From Diadema setosum (taxonomy: Eukaryota > Echinodermata > Echinoidea > Diadematoida > Diadematidae), in NCBI GenBank assembly GCA_033980235.1, contig CM067064.1, positions 34,441,497 to 34,505,496 on the forward strand: a stretch of 64,000 nt of DNA. The letters run 5' to 3'. The notes beneath the pieces were generated by a model, which worked only from the letters and a program-made list of their open reading frames with translations, was not told where the DNA came from and did no database searches. A program made the translations under genes and the position numbers. Numbering within the stretch: the first letter of the stretch is position 1; every line of letters starts with the position of its first letter. This document shows positions 1 to 12,159 of this stretch, piece by piece.

Positions 1-1438
1 GGAGGAGAGATTTCGAAATCCATGGAAGTTTAGGTGATGTTTTATAATTTACTAACTTATCTTTTAGTTTGGGAATAATATAATCATCGAAATGCTTATT
101 ATCTCCATAAAATCATCGAATGATACATTAAAATCATCAGTATCACAAACACTTGACCAATCAACCCTATCTAAACAAGCGTCAAGACTAGCTAAATTTT
201 CCGGTGTGGCTCTACGTCTGAATGAAGGAAAATAAGACTTATTAACCGAATGCTTAAGATCACAACATGTAATATTTGGAAAGTGATCGGTCATATCGGA
301 TGAAATTATAGAAGAATTCAAAACTTGTAAAGAATTAGTAAAAATATTATCAAGGAGGGTGGCAGAATGATTTATAACACGTGTAGGTTTGGAAATTAAT
401 GGCAAAAAAGAGGATGACAAAAAAAATTCCAGAAATTCTTGTGACGTATTATCATCACTTTTAATCAAATCAATATTAAAGTCACCCATTATGTAAATAC
501 ATTTATTATTCAAAACGAGGGCTTTTTAATAAATTTGTGATACTATCTAAAAAATCTTTAGAACTGGAGTTTGGGAGTCTATAAACAGCACCAACTATAT
601 TATTGGTTACAGCTCGTTATTCCGAAGGTTCGTTATTCCGAAGGCTCTTTAGTCCGAAGATTCGTTATTCCGAAGGTTCGTTATTCCGAATTTTATTTTC
701 GGATTAACGAATCTTCGGAATAATGAACCTTCGGAATAACGCCACAAATGTTCGGATTAACGAAACCTTTTTCATTTTCGGATTAACGAACCTCTAGGTA
801 TAGGGAATTTGTGTGCTTCGGATTAACGAATCTTCGGAAAAACGAACAGCACCCATAATATTTTTACTTTGAGGGATGGAAATTTCATCAAACAAAGACT
901 CTACTATATCATTCATTATATTTAAATCATCACAAATATCGAACTCAAGTTCATTAGATAAATAAATCGCAACCCCGCCTCAGGTCCTATTCACTCTATT
1001 ATTTACAATCAAATCATAGCCATTCAATGCATACGGTAAATTAATATCAGATGACAACCATGTTTCTGTTAAACCTATTACAGATATTTGTCGTTTATTT
1101 TGATTATCTAACAATACCTGTAATTCATCAAAATGCTTATTCATACTCCTAATATTAAAATGTACTATAGAAAATGTACTTTCTGAAAAATCTTTCACAA
1201 AATCTTTAAATTGATCAACCGTAACATATTTGGAGGAGATCAAAGTGGAATCATATTCAAAGTCAAAATCATTAAACAAATCATCAGAAGAAAAATTAAC
1301 ATTATTAGCAACGAGGTTTTCAAAAAATGCAGAAGAACGTGAATTGATCTGACTTGATTCTGTAGGCGAGCGTCTAAACAAATCAAAGAGTTCATCGTCA
1401 TCAAAGGAGTCAAATGTTGCGTTGAGTCGATTAGCCAT
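1..1438 (-). pseudogene. LINE ORF with apurinic-type endonuclease domain, broken
   Basis: The likely start is the ATG at 1438-1436 (MANRLN...). It is followed by an acidic Ser/Asp-rich stretch, then the first endonuclease motifs FNIRSMNKHFDEL and IGLTETWLSSDI (about 1170-1050). The codon for a conserved Gly after NRVNRT has become TGA near 978, after which the same frame continues with GGVAIYLSNELEF. After the inserted element at 611-847 the protein resumes with IIVGAVYRLPNSSS, and a frameshift lies near 512 before MGDFNIDL and the ISKPTRV/LLDNIFTN block. GAVYR and GDFN are typical of LINE endonucleases, which nick target DNA to prime reverse transcription. No activity can be expected from this copy. 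Confidence 0.85.
611..847. mobile_element. Foldback element built from a TTCGTTATTCCGAA unit
   Basis: A 237-bp insertion inside the LINE endonuclease. The left part carries repeated cgttattccgaaggtt units. The right part carries the reverse complement (ttcggattaacgaa, cttcggaataacg), so the whole can fold on itself. It has no coding capacity. The flanks share an imperfect stretch of about 20-24 bp (agcacc...atatta...ttac at 588-610 and 848-866), which may be a diverged long target duplication or chance similarity within the LINE. Related sequence recurs near 32590 and 33790-34180. Confidence 0.7.
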
Positions 1439-1856
1439 AACGCAGAACATAATGTGAAGGCATGTCAACTGGCGAGGTTGCAAAAGAATGATATAATTAT
1501 GTGGACGTAAATGAAGCACAAACAATTCCGAGTTCGGGGATAGTACAGCGTGTAGGCAAAGACATATTAACATAGAATTCAAGCGACACAATCAAAGAAC
1601 ACAGAATACATAAACAACACAAGTCGAAAGCGTACACACTAAATAACAAGGTCTGCAAACGGAATTCAGCAGAATCAGTACAGGGCATATGAGCAGAAAA
1701 AAAAAAAAAGAAGTAGAAGCTCCCTACGTTTTGTCGTGGCAAAAAGTGTGTGAGGAAATATAAGATAATCAAGAATGACGGAAGTGAACGATGAAAATAT
1801 AGCAGCACTCAAAAGAGCAACTTAAAGAAAATATAGCAGCACTCAAAAGGGCAACT

Positions 1857-2414
1857 TAAAGGTAGGGGATACCTTTTACAGACCTCCCAAAATGCAGCAA
1901 AACATTAAATATGAACCTCTGGGGACTTGTTTAGGCCACTGCTGAGAAATTTGGAAGTCAACAGTTATCTACAATTTGAATAATGCACAAAACTCAACTA
2001 CTCAGTAGTTCTGTGCGTCAGCCACACTTAAGTATTTTTGTTGCAGTCTTCTGTATTTTTTATCTATAAACACAAATCTAAAAGTATAAGAGCTGATGTA
2101 ATAACATATAGAGTGTGTGGCAAAAATGTATATAGAAATGTTTGTAAGTTTTGATGAACTTTCTTCACAAAATATACATGATGGCCACACATGCAGTGCA
2201 TGGGTCTGCAAAGGTAGCCTAGTAATGTACTGGAATTTACGGTGAGCCTCAGAAAAATTCATTTCAAAATCTAACGGTCAATAAAAATGTACTAAATGTT
2301 ACCTTCCACTTTCAATACTTTATGGGAGTTTCTAAAATGATACTCTCTTCAACATACCACTGTATTTATACAGCTCTTCATTTGAGGCATGCAAATGGGA
2401 TTCCCTACCTTTAA
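1857..2414. mobile_element. TIR element (MITE-like), AAAGGTAGGG ends
   Basis: Inverted ends match: AAAGGTAGGGGATACC at the left and the reverse complement of AAAGGTAGGGAATCCC at the right. The interior is AT-rich without a convincing reading frame. The flanking TTAA/TTTAAA makes the target duplication ambiguous (TA, TTA or TTAA). It abuts the 5' end of the LINE copy. The superfamily is not assigned. Confidence 0.6.
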
Positions 2415-2654
2415 AGGAAATGCAGAAATTAATCATGCTGCAATCAATAGGAAGCGTAAGATTGATCATACTTTTTTACGGTATGAATGAAATATACATT
2501 ATTACACAATATTAGATTATAAAAGGGATGCTATATTATTCTTGTGAAAACTGACAAAGTTTGATGCAATATTGAAGGGGAAAAAAATCCTATACAAAAC
2601 AAATATTACGGATCTTTATACTGAGATTGAGGGCATCAAACTACCGCAAAGGTT

Positions 2655-5600
2655 TATCTATCAAAACAAAACAGAACAAAATAAAATTCAGAGTGAAGTT
2701 GAGTGACACCATAAGAGACAACGTGATAAAAACCAATTTTAGTGAGCTTCGGGCAGCCCGAAACCGTCAACACAATGGCACGAAATCATGGTGAAACCAA
2801 AACAAGAACTAAAAAGAACATTGCATGTGACCACGGTGACTTGAGATCCTCGCCAAAATTTCTATCATGAAGGAGTTTATACTGGGATGCTGGGTTAAGT
2901 CAAACCCTTGTCTATACAGACTTCGGCATGCCGTATTAAGCGTTAAATGTATAATGGGGAAAAATGCAGTCTGGTTGGATGATGTTTTAAATGCGGTCAA
3001 CTATTCACATTCTTATGAAAATCACGACTACAGGATAATGATAATGGCACGCTATTGCCACTGCACGTACAAATGTAGTGAGTCATTGCTCTTACGTAAT
3101 CAAAACAGTTTCTCCCAGTTGCCTATATAAATTGGGTTAAACCGAAATCTTTTTACATAAAGAAATCAGGCAAGTGGGGTTGATACCCTGAGCAAACAAT
3201 GTATTATACAATGAATGGAGAAAAAAAAAGAGAAGGCATGAACATGGTTCCCGCGTTATTTCCATCTGTTTCCACCACATAAACTATGTCAGGCTACAAC
3301 CCCCCCCCCCCCACCCACATCCTCATCCTTATAGAACATTGTGTTAAGATAGTATACTAGCTCACAGCTAGCAAAAGCAACAACAGCAATAATTTAATTG
3401 CTTCATAATGATTGTAATACCAGTTTCTCTCAGTTTTCAAACATAACACACACAAAAATATTCGAAATGTCTATAAATGACATAATATCTATGTAGGCTC
3501 TAACAAAATAAAATAGAGTTGGTCTATTTAAGCAAAAGAATTACAAAATCATCCTATAATCATTATGGACAGAGCAATGATGCGAATTAACTTTGCACCG
3601 TGACAGACAAAATCAAGATCAGGGTTTGGACAATTTAGTATGAAACTATAGGTGCAAGGTGTATAAAATGAGTACAATATTCACATCTGTGAGAAAACAA
3701 CAACAAAAAAAAAAACAACAAAACGTTCATGTGCTTCAAACTCAAAAAGTTATTGCATTCTGCGGTCGAAGAATTCAGGGCTGAGATTATACATACTAGA
3801 ATGAGCTGTATCATTGCGGCATATGAGGATTACTGTTAGATCTCATCGAAAATAAAAATGAAGTGGTACCTTTGGACGATAAGCCCATTGAAATTGTCAA
3901 AAGAAATCACGCTATGCCCTAAGCACATCACATAAATAAGTTTGTTTGGCAATACGGATATTTGAATAGAACAACTTGTGTCAACAAGCTTTTGACTGGA
4001 ATAAATATAATTTTGCCACAACTTTTTTTCATACTTTAAGAAATCGAACCAGACCAAATTACAATACAACAACACTTCCTAATCAAAATAAGGGACCTTG
4101 TTTCATAATATCAAAACAGCTGAATTAAAGAGTCCCTAGAGCCTCGATGAAACTGAGTCAATGATTCTGTTTGAGCCAAATTTAACACAAATCGTCTTAA
4201 ATTGTCAAGAGTATTATACCACCTATCAAGGTGCCTAGCTTGTATATAGTTAACATAAGAGTATTTCATTGGATCTCAATTATAAAGTAGGAATCAAAAC
4301 AAAATTAAAATCCAGAGATTGAGTGACTAGCGAGACTTGCCAACATCCCGATATCTTAAGAACCAAATTTAGTAAACTTCGAGCAGCCCAAGACTGCCAA
4401 ACCAATGGTGCAAACTCGTGATGAAACAAAAATAAGAACAAAAAGAGCAACACATGTGGCCATAGTGACTGGCGTTCCTCGCCCAATTTCAATCGTGAAG
4501 GACGCTACAAAGATGACATCTATGGTAAGTCATGAACCCTTGCCTACAGACTTCTGCATTACGTATTCTGAATTTTGAAGTGGACAATGCCGCAGCCAGT
4601 TAACGTGGCATTTGGAATGCGTACAACAACTCATATTCTTATGAAAATCATGTCTATAAAATGACAACGATACGCTTATGCTATTGAACGTAATCGATAG
4701 GTGTTTTTTTTTTTTTTTTTCGTGCGGGTTGACTATGTACAATTGCGTTGTACAGAATTTTTTTTACGTAACGAAATCAGGTAAGTGAGGTTCATAACCT
4801 GAGCCAAAGCATGAATTATATAATATATGAAAAAAGACATGAATGTGGGTCCTGCGCAAAGTCAAAACTATTTCCATCTGTCTCCTCCATGTAATCTATA
4901 TCGGACTACCTCCTCCCCCATATCCTCATCCTCACCAAAACATTGTGTCAAAATGGTTTACTAGCACCCAGCAAAAAGCAAACAAACAAACAAACATCAT
5001 CAAGAGTAAAACAATTACCTCATGATGATTCTATAACCAGTTTTACTCAGTTTTCTAATAATGCACAAATAATGATCGATATATGTAGTATTTACATTAT
5101 AGACAGAGTGAGTCTATGTATTAAAGCAAAAAAAAAAAACAAAAACAAAATTATCCTATCAGTATCCAGGACAGAGCGATTGGGAATCAACTTTGCATCG
5201 TGACAGGCGAAATCAAGATCAGTGTTTGGACAAAACTATACAATGCCATGTTGTAGGTGCAAGGTGTATAGAATGAGTACAATATTCGTATCTGAAACAC
5301 CAGAAACAAAACTTTTATGTCCTTCAAACTCAAAAAGTCATTACATTCAGCGGTCAAAGAATTCAGGGCTGAGCTCATACAAACTAAAATGAGCTGTATC
5401 ATTGCGGCATGATTGAGGATTGTTGTTAGATCTCATCGAAAATAAGAATGAAGTGGTACCTTTGGATGATAAGCCCAATGAAATTATCAAAAGAAACATT
5501 GGTGTGGCATATGCCCATCACATATGAGTCTGTTTGGCTATGCTGGTTGTACTGCCTCTAAGAATACAACAACTTGTGTCACAACCTTTTGACTGGAATA

Positions 5601-5800
5601 AATTCAATTTCACAACAATTTCTTTAGGTGTCTAGAGAATTCGGTCAATATCATATTACAATCAAACGACAAGACTTCCAATATAAAATAAAATCGGGGG
5701 AGCTTGTTTCACATGATATCAAAACATCTGAATTAAACAATCCCAAGAACCTCAATGTAAATTGGGTCAATAGTTTTAGAATGTAGACAAAAATTCTCAA
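2655..5800. repeat. Diverged 1.59-kb tandem duplication
   Basis: The stretch 2655-4205 is repeated at about 4283-5800 with an offset near 1588 bases. For example, the block agctgtatcattgcggcat followed by tgttagatctcatcgaaaat occurs near 3805 and again near 5393. Identity is clearly below 90 percent, with many small indels. Short open frames in copy 1 (for example 2867-3130) are not preserved in copy 2, so I see no gene. The function is unknown. It may be an old repetitive element or a local duplication. Confidence 0.75.
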
Positions 5801-5863
5801 TGTTTAAATTATCGAATTTTTAAGCAGGATCTTCATTTTTAAAAGTATTTTCGACACCTTAAT

Positions 5864-6800
5864 GATTCAGAGGCAAAAATTTTATGTAAATTCCGTTGCG
5901 CTAATCATAGACTGCCAATTGTTTCTGGAAGATACAATCAGATTCCAAGAAACGAAGGATTTTGTACCAATTGTAATGAAGAGAAAATTGGTGATGAATT
6001 TCACTGCCTTTCTCAGTGTAGACTCTTTAATGAACAACGAAAGAAATTCTTAAAAAATATTAATGGAAATACCCAAACACTATGAAGATGGATCAATTAT
6101 TTAATTGTCAAAAGAAAACAGTCCTCTCCAATTTAACCAAATATATAATGACACATGTTTAGATTATTAGTATTTTTTATCCTTTTTGCAAATACTACAT
6201 GCCTTTTTTTACAGGCTGTGCCTTCTTTAAAATTGATATATAACTTATTTGTCTTTTCACCCTCTCCTCCTTTTTTTTCCATCTCTCTACTTCTTCTTCT
6301 TCTCGTTCCCGTCTCCATATTTCCTTCATTCTTGTTCACTCAGCGTATGAATTCTTTTCCGTATGTCTTTCCGTTTTTCTTTTTTCTGTTTCTATTCTTC
6401 TTTTTTTTCCTGAACCAAAAGTCACTCGTATATCTTGTTAATTCACCAGTCTTGTATCCTTCTCACTCTCCCTCTTCACCTCCATATCCCTTCTCTCTCT
6501 CTCCTCTCTCTCTCTCTCGTCATATTTCCCTTTCTTTGTTTTGTTTTGGTTGGTTTTTTTTTCACCATATATCGTGTATATATTGTATATTTCTGTACAT
6601 TTTTTTTCTTTTCATCAATCGCATTTCATTCTTATTTTCTTTTTTGTTATAGTTGTTTTGTACACTTTTCAGAGTTATTTGCAATTATTATTTATTGATA
6701 TTATAATGTGCTATATGTTTTTCACTGGACTCCGATACCCAGAGTTTGGGTTGTGAGTAAATAAACTTTCAACTTTCAACTTTCAAATTTCAACTTTCAA
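5864..6800 (+). mobile_element. LINE 3' end with zinc-knuckle C-terminus and (CTTTCAA)n tail
   Basis: A 5'-truncated LINE inserted at the end of the tandem duplication. The frame 5864-6085 encodes the conserved C-terminal block FRCANHRLPIVSGRYNQIPR followed by a CxxC...H....C knuckle (FCTNCNEEKIGDEFHCLSQC). This block is found at the end of the reverse transcriptase ORF of many invertebrate LINEs. It ends at TGA 6083-6085. A pyrimidine-rich 3' UTR follows, with taaataaac near 6757 and a terminal short tandem repeat of ctttcaa at 6764-6800, the usual tail of CR1-like elements. Confidence 0.8.
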
Positions 6801-8137
6801 ACTGGGTCAATAATTTCAACACAAGAGTACAACCAAACGTAGGCCTATATTAAGTATATAGGTGTGGATAATTTTGACATAACGATGGGTCAAGAGAAGA
6901 GTGAAACAATATGCCTGTCTGTTTCAGTTTGACGTGAACGGAAACTTATATAATAAGTATGTATGATTTTTTTTTTTTTGGTCATCATAGCAAACGAACT
7001 TGAGATACACAGTATAGGAATTGTTGTGTCGAAAAGTGAAAAAAGATAGATACATTACGTGGATAATTACTCCGTATAGTTTGACCAGCGCTCAGGCGTT
7101 CCTCCATTCCTTGTGTTTTTCCTTGTTTGAAGAAGAACTCGCGTAAACCAGCTATCTTGATCCTCGTCGAAAGATTTTGGCTTTTTCGAAGATTGTAGGC
7201 CAGTGATGCAAGTCTGCCTTTCTCACGCTTCATTTTCGGGGGCAAGTAGTCCGTGCGGATCGAGACTCTGTCAAGGGCAGAGGTGGATTGGACCGGGTCA
7301 CTTCCCGGAGGAGTCGGTTGACGTGATTGACGGGACCTGTGCTCGTAGGCGTGGAGAAGCTTATCTCTTTCGTTCATCCGGGCAAAGCGCACAATAAATC
7401 ACATAAAGCGATCAAATCTTCACAATATGATATAATATGTGAGTACACATAAAGACATATATACTCATATACATATCATATCCCGCCATTTCAATGGGAG
7501 GAAGGAGGGGGAGTATATTGCCCAAATTCGCACAACCTAAATGAGGAGAAAATCAGCAGCACATCCAACTGAGTTGATGTGGGATAAGCATGTGATATTT
7601 CATTCTAATCTGATGTAATGTCAAAACAGCTAACATACACAATAATATGTAACGTTATGTTGCGTAAAAGGAAAAAAACAACACTATCAGAACTTGACAA
7701 AAAATAAACATACCTTTAATGTGCCAGCCTGGTATGTGTTTTGAAGTGGTCAAATAAGCAAGCATCGTACTACCAATTTCGCTCATTCATTGTTACATTA
7801 ATCTCTCAAAATAGCGTCTTTCTAATTCTCACACTCGAATAATCTCTTTACTTTGTGCTTTTCTTCTGCAAGGCTTGGACTGATGTATAGTAATCGAATT
7901 CTGTGATGACAAAAGAAATTGTCTCATCTCATAATACAGTGTATAATGCTAGTAAAGTATTTGTAAAGCACATGTATGTCGTATAAAAGTATTCTAATGG
8001 ATGAAGAAAATTTAACGACATTAATTTGGTTGAGACGCGCATGCAGCAGGAGACAACTTTCACCAGTTTAATCGTTAAGAAATGCTAAAGATATGCAAAT
8101 GAGCCCACGAACACACTACTTCAAGCTCGAAGAAATG
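6801..8137. other. Mostly unassigned; one unplaced minus-strand ORF
   Basis: Apart from the minus-strand frame at 6985-7392, I see AT-rich sequence with poly-T near 6969, TA-rich words near 7430-7480 and no recognisable domain, repeat boundary or RNA gene. Confidence 0.4.
6985..7392 (-). CDS. Hypothetical 135-aa ORF, possibly transposon-derived
   Basis: This minus-strand frame is richer in Arg, Lys and codon-like composition over its first 100 residues than its surroundings (ERDKLLHAYEHRSRQ, then KREKGRLASLAYNLRKSQN). The last 30 residues look like random AT-rich translation. The charged segment resembles the basic ORF1 or linker regions of retroelements, but I recognise no named domain. There is no clear promoter, splice site or poly(A) signal tied to it. 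It could be a decayed mobile-element exon or a chance frame. Confidence 0.25.
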   Translation of the reverse strand: MRFARMNERDKLLHAYEHRSRQSRQPTPPGSDPVQSTSALDRVSIRTDYLPPKMKREKGRLASLAYNLRKSQNLSTRIKIAGLREFFFKQGKTQGMEERLSAGQTIRSNYPRNVSIFFHFSTQQFLYCVSQVRLL

Positions 8138-8427
8138 CAGGGAATCCCTGCTGGAAAGACACAGTGTCCAACTGTGTAAGAACCACACTGTGAAAACACT
8201 GTGAAATCTCTTCACACTGTTAAATTCGAGCGTTTTAATAGTGCGAACACAATGTGAGTTGTCAATTCACAAACAAAACATTACTATGTGAACGCTCTGT
8301 GAAAACCACGCCACAGTGTGAAATCATCTTCACACTGTTAAATTCGAGCGTTTTCACATATTAGTAGTCGACTATAATATGAACAAACTGGGACATTGTG
8401 TTCTTTCCAGTAGGAATAACCTCCCTG
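8138..8427. mobile_element. Palindromic MITE with CAGGGA ends
   Basis: The left end CAGGGAATCCCTGCTGGAAA matches the reverse complement of the right end (CAGGGAGGTTATTCCTACTG), and homology continues through GAAAGA-ACACA-TGTCC. Two internal direct copies of cacactgttaaattcgagcg lie near 8212 and 8330, with several cacagtgtg words between. It is non-coding. CAGGG ends would fit a hAT-type element, but no clean 8-bp target duplication is visible, so the class is tentative. Confidence 0.7.
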
Positions 8428-9295
8428 AAATAAGAAAGAGATGAAAAAAGAGTTACATGCCCAGCAGAGATAAGATGGAATTAATTTGTTGAACAACGTG
8501 CCAGTCATAATCATGCTAATTTTCACTCACGTTACAAGGAGCAAAATTTTCCTCACAATTCGTTGCCACCTTGTGAATTGGAAACGGGCTGGTGAGCAGG
8601 AGCGAAATTGATTTTGAATTAATCCATCTAATGATCATCAACATGATCAATTTATCCCTGAACATATTTCGTTAATAGCATTAAGAAAGGTGAACAATGG
8701 TGATAATACTCTCTCATCTGCGGTTTACCGCAGACTTGTGCAGGAAGGGGTACATTAGTGAGATTATATTTAAATGATTTATGAACAATTCAACAGAATT
8801 ACGCCATGAGCGGAAATGAACGACAGAATGGATAGATCGATGCAGCCTTGGGCAAGTTTGGGAATACAAACATGAACACCGATCCGCAGTGTGCTTACTG
8901 GGGACTCTGTTTGGAAGATTCATTAGACTGTTAACTTTTGCTCCCAAAAATTCTCCGTGCCATAACTAACTGTGTACCGTGAAAGCAAGAATCTGCGGGA
9001 TATTATGGTTTCTATTATAATTCATTCGAATATAAGATTTCACAAAGATTCGACATGAGATGCAGGCACACACTATTCGTCCATAAACCCAAGAGTACTC
9101 TGGTATACTTTGTATCTTACCCGCAAGAATAATCATGTCTCGCCCGTAGACAAAATTTGGTAATTTAACATTAATAAAAGAGAAATCGACATAATAAGCA
9201 GGTTTTTCTGTACCATGATTGATAGTCTGTGGACAGGCGCTGCTTTCACTGAGAAATGAAGGTAAATTTTCTTTCGACACTTCCGCACATAATAG

Positions 9296-9365
9296 TACTC
9301 GGGCAGGATTCGAACTTACGACCTCTTGCACACGAGACAAGCGTCTTTGTCACGACATGGTAGGT
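9296..9365 (-). tRNA. tRNA-Thr(CGT)-like relic (pseudogene or SINE head)
   Basis: On the minus strand, a 70-nt segment folds with tRNA spacing: a short D arm, an anticodon stem CTTGT/GCAAG closing loop CTCGTGT (anticodon CGT, Thr), a five-base variable region, and a T arm whose loop TTCGAAT carries the B-box (GTTCGAATCC). The acceptor strands do not pair and one T-stem pair is mismatched, so this is not a functional tRNA. It may be a tRNA-derived SINE head or a tRNA pseudogene. Confidence 0.4.
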
Positions 9366-11780
9366 TACATTGTCCATGTGAAAGTCCTACTGATAATCTC
9401 ATCAGCCCTTTTACATCAAATTTATGTTTATGTGCAAGGCATTCACTAAAAATGAGTTTACACTGCACAGGAAGCAAGAGGGTAGTAACCCCTCAGCCCG
9501 TCATTACGTCAGGGGCACGAGTGTAATAAAGCATAACATAGAGGGAGAGGGTGACTCACACCAAGTGGAGACCGCTACCAGGAGCGAGGGTCATAAACCT
9601 GCCAAATGTCCACCAGTGGGAGGACAGCCCAGAAGAGGCATAGGTTAAGAAATTGATAGTCACACCCAGCTGCGGTGGTCAGCTAACGTCAGAGGAATAT
9701 CCTCCTTCTTTGGAAATCATGTTCAAAAACAATTCTTTGAAATTAAGGAAAAGTCACTCATAGGGGTGTGTCCATTCTGACCAATTGGTAGAAAGTTTTC
9801 TGAACCATCTAACCCCCTCCTCCAATAATATAACTTGTTTAATAAATTAATATACAGTGATTGGTCCTACATAGACAAGTGTAGTTAAGAAGGAAATTTT
9901 TGGAGAACAAAACCGGGATGCAAAACCCAAATTTCTTCAGACCAGACCACAAAATTGTTTGTGAAATCACTACGTGTGTATCCAGTTCGTCGGGAGGGTT
10001 CGGTGTACATCAGTGTCGCCGACATACTGGTCTACCCTTTGGTAGATGGATTTGGAACAAGGAGGAAGAGGTTGTGGTGGCAAAAGGCCACATTCAGTGT
10101 ACGTTTGACAGTCTGAGCACTAGAGAAATCTCTCATCAACCCGAAGGAGGTTGCGGCAGGGGCCAGGGAGAAAGTAACTTGCACAGAAAGGGGAGAAACG
10201 CCAACGAAAGTTGTAAGTTGACCAATCTTTCTCATTGTAATTTTCATGGAATATGTAATCCTTTATAAGATGAAGAGTCAGGGTATAATATTTTTATGTC
10301 ATTATTGCCTCACAGTATTTTGTTACATGCATCAGTGTGAGAGTGAGGGAATGTTTAATAAGTTTAGCCAGTACTACTACAAGCCATTTCAGAATACTGA
10401 GCTAAAAGAACATAAAGATTTATTGCACCAGTGGCCTAGGGCCATAACTGGGAACACAGTTTCCATGACAGTTAATCCTCGCTGGCTGACCCAGCGTTGA
10501 CAGATTTGTTGATGTAAACATACAAGCCGATAACCTGTCCTAGACTCATGAAATGTAGGTGTTTCATTCATGAAGGAACAATGTCATTGAGCTATTGTAT
10601 AATAGTGTTTCGTTAAGATTATTGAACTTATGAGTGTATGCCACTCATTGTAATTGACAGGGCGGTTAATGTCGGAGCAAGGATCCGAGTTTAAGGTGGG
10701 AGCAAGGAGTCTTAGGCGGGAGTAAGCTCCAACGGTATTGGACTGCAGAGTCTACTAGAGAGGGATCGAGGGGACTATGTCTAGAGGGGAATCAAGTTTG
10801 ATGAAACTTAGACCCATGGGCGAGGACAGGTGATCTCATCCCGAGAACAAGAACCAACTGGCTTTAGCGATAATGTTAACTAAATGTATCTCTTAAATGG
10901 GCAATGATTTTGTCAGTGTCTGATTGTTAATCACCATTTTTATTTCTATGCTGTAAATACGTTTCAAAATTCAGTACAATAAACCACGCAATCATTGAAC
11001 TGAAGAAGCATTTGTTTCGCCTACTTTGTAGACTCTCAGAAGAGAAAGCCTTTGATCCAGTTACGGGGCGGTGCGGCGGCAGCGCCCTGTGACAGTCTTA
11101 TCCACTTACGCACTGCAGACAGACAGTGCTGGTTTTAATCTTTATAGCATGCAGTGGGTATTGTGTGATTTATTGAATTCATTAAATTCTTGCGTAGAGT
11201 TGTTTTTATTGCAAGTGATTGACAAATTGCCCTACATCGCCGTAATTGTTATCATTAGCGTTGATGCATCGCCATTTGTCAATCATCGAGGCAAGAAATT
11301 TAATGAATTTTAACTTTTTTTTTTCTGCTGTACAGTTTCATCAAGAGCAGTGTTGCAGTGATTGTACAATAACAAATGAGAAATTATAATTGTGAGTAAA
11401 TCATGAAAAATCTCAAACCCGTCACCATTGGTCTCTTTTAACCTTCGTATATAATTACAGTAGTTGCCGTCAATATTTTACATCATTTTTTTTTTTTCGT
11501 CTGCTCCTCGTGTCATTAGTATTAGGAGCTACTACACTGTCTATCGCGATGGTCATGACGGTGGATTATGTTCTCATGATAATTAGCATTATTGATGCCT
11601 AGCAACATGTTAAACATTTGATTGGACAAGCATCAAAGGAAAGCCAGTGAATGTCTGGTAAACAATGCTGGCTTTGGAGAAGGAAAGTTTGCTCTCCTGA
11701 TCACTGCATCCACACACACATTGACGCATACATGCTTCTATCAGCCATTGTTCAATCTAATCTAACACCATCAAAATTAC

Positions 11781-11784
<4 letters not shown>
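9366..11784. other. Unassigned repeat-like region, possible LTR at about 10640-11090
   Basis: There is no convincing gene here. The 122-codon frame at 9900-10268 has no recognisable domain. Near 10640-11090 the sequence has features of a long terminal repeat on the + strand: a GC-richer purine-rich start (acagggcggttaatgtcgg), AATAAA at 10980, and a downstream GC-rich segment ending gcgccctgtgaca, which is inverted-similar to the start. No matching second LTR, primer-binding site or pol gene is visible. Confidence 0.3.

Positions 11785-11832
<48 letters not shown>
11785..11832. repeat. (CA)n microsatellite
   Basis: An uninterrupted run of CA dinucleotides of about 46 bases. The open frame across it is an artefact of the repeat. 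Confidence 0.95.
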
Positions 11833-12159
11833 AATCAAGGGTCTTTTGGAAGGGAAGCCAGAAAATTTATCTCCCCTCCCCATCACAGGTTTTCGGAAAA
11901 GAAGTTATTAAAGCAGCTTGACGTATACTTGTACATGCAATGCGTGCGGCGAAATATCATGCGAAAAGGATACATGTACAGAAAGTACATTTAGGAGAAT
12001 CTGATGGGCAAACACTAAAGAAGCCGCATTTTACCCCTGTTTCGGATTTTTTTTTTTTCCGGAGGTTGATACCGATCATATTGGGGACCCTGTTGAAGAA
12101 TTGTTCAGAAAAGATTTGAAAACCATAACCCTCAGTAAAGGTATTTCGGGAAAAATTCT

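Larger units (their letters stand above)
1..1856 (-). mobile_element. Non-LTR retrotransposon (LINE), 5' half, cut by window edge
   Basis: Read on the minus strand, this is the 5' part of a LINE. The 5' UTR occupies roughly 1856-1439, followed by an acidic N-terminal region and an endonuclease/exonuclease/phosphatase domain. The reverse transcriptase would lie to the left of base 1 and is not in the window. A 34-bp unit is directly duplicated at 1792-1860, at the probable 5' end. The exact 5' boundary is uncertain because another inverted-repeat element starts at about 1857. The copy is inactive: it has a stop codon, a frameshift and an inserted element at 611-847. The family is probably CR1/L2/jockey-like, but I cannot assign a clade without the RT. 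Confidence 0.85.

Noticed and set aside
2867..3130. 87-residue + strand ORF in the tandem duplication
   Set aside because: Not conserved in the second copy of the duplication, where the same stretch has indels and stops.
6155..6756. Overlapping Phe/Leu/Ser-rich ORFs resembling membrane proteins
   Set aside because: They are translations of the pyrimidine-rich 3' UTR of the LINE at 5864-6800.
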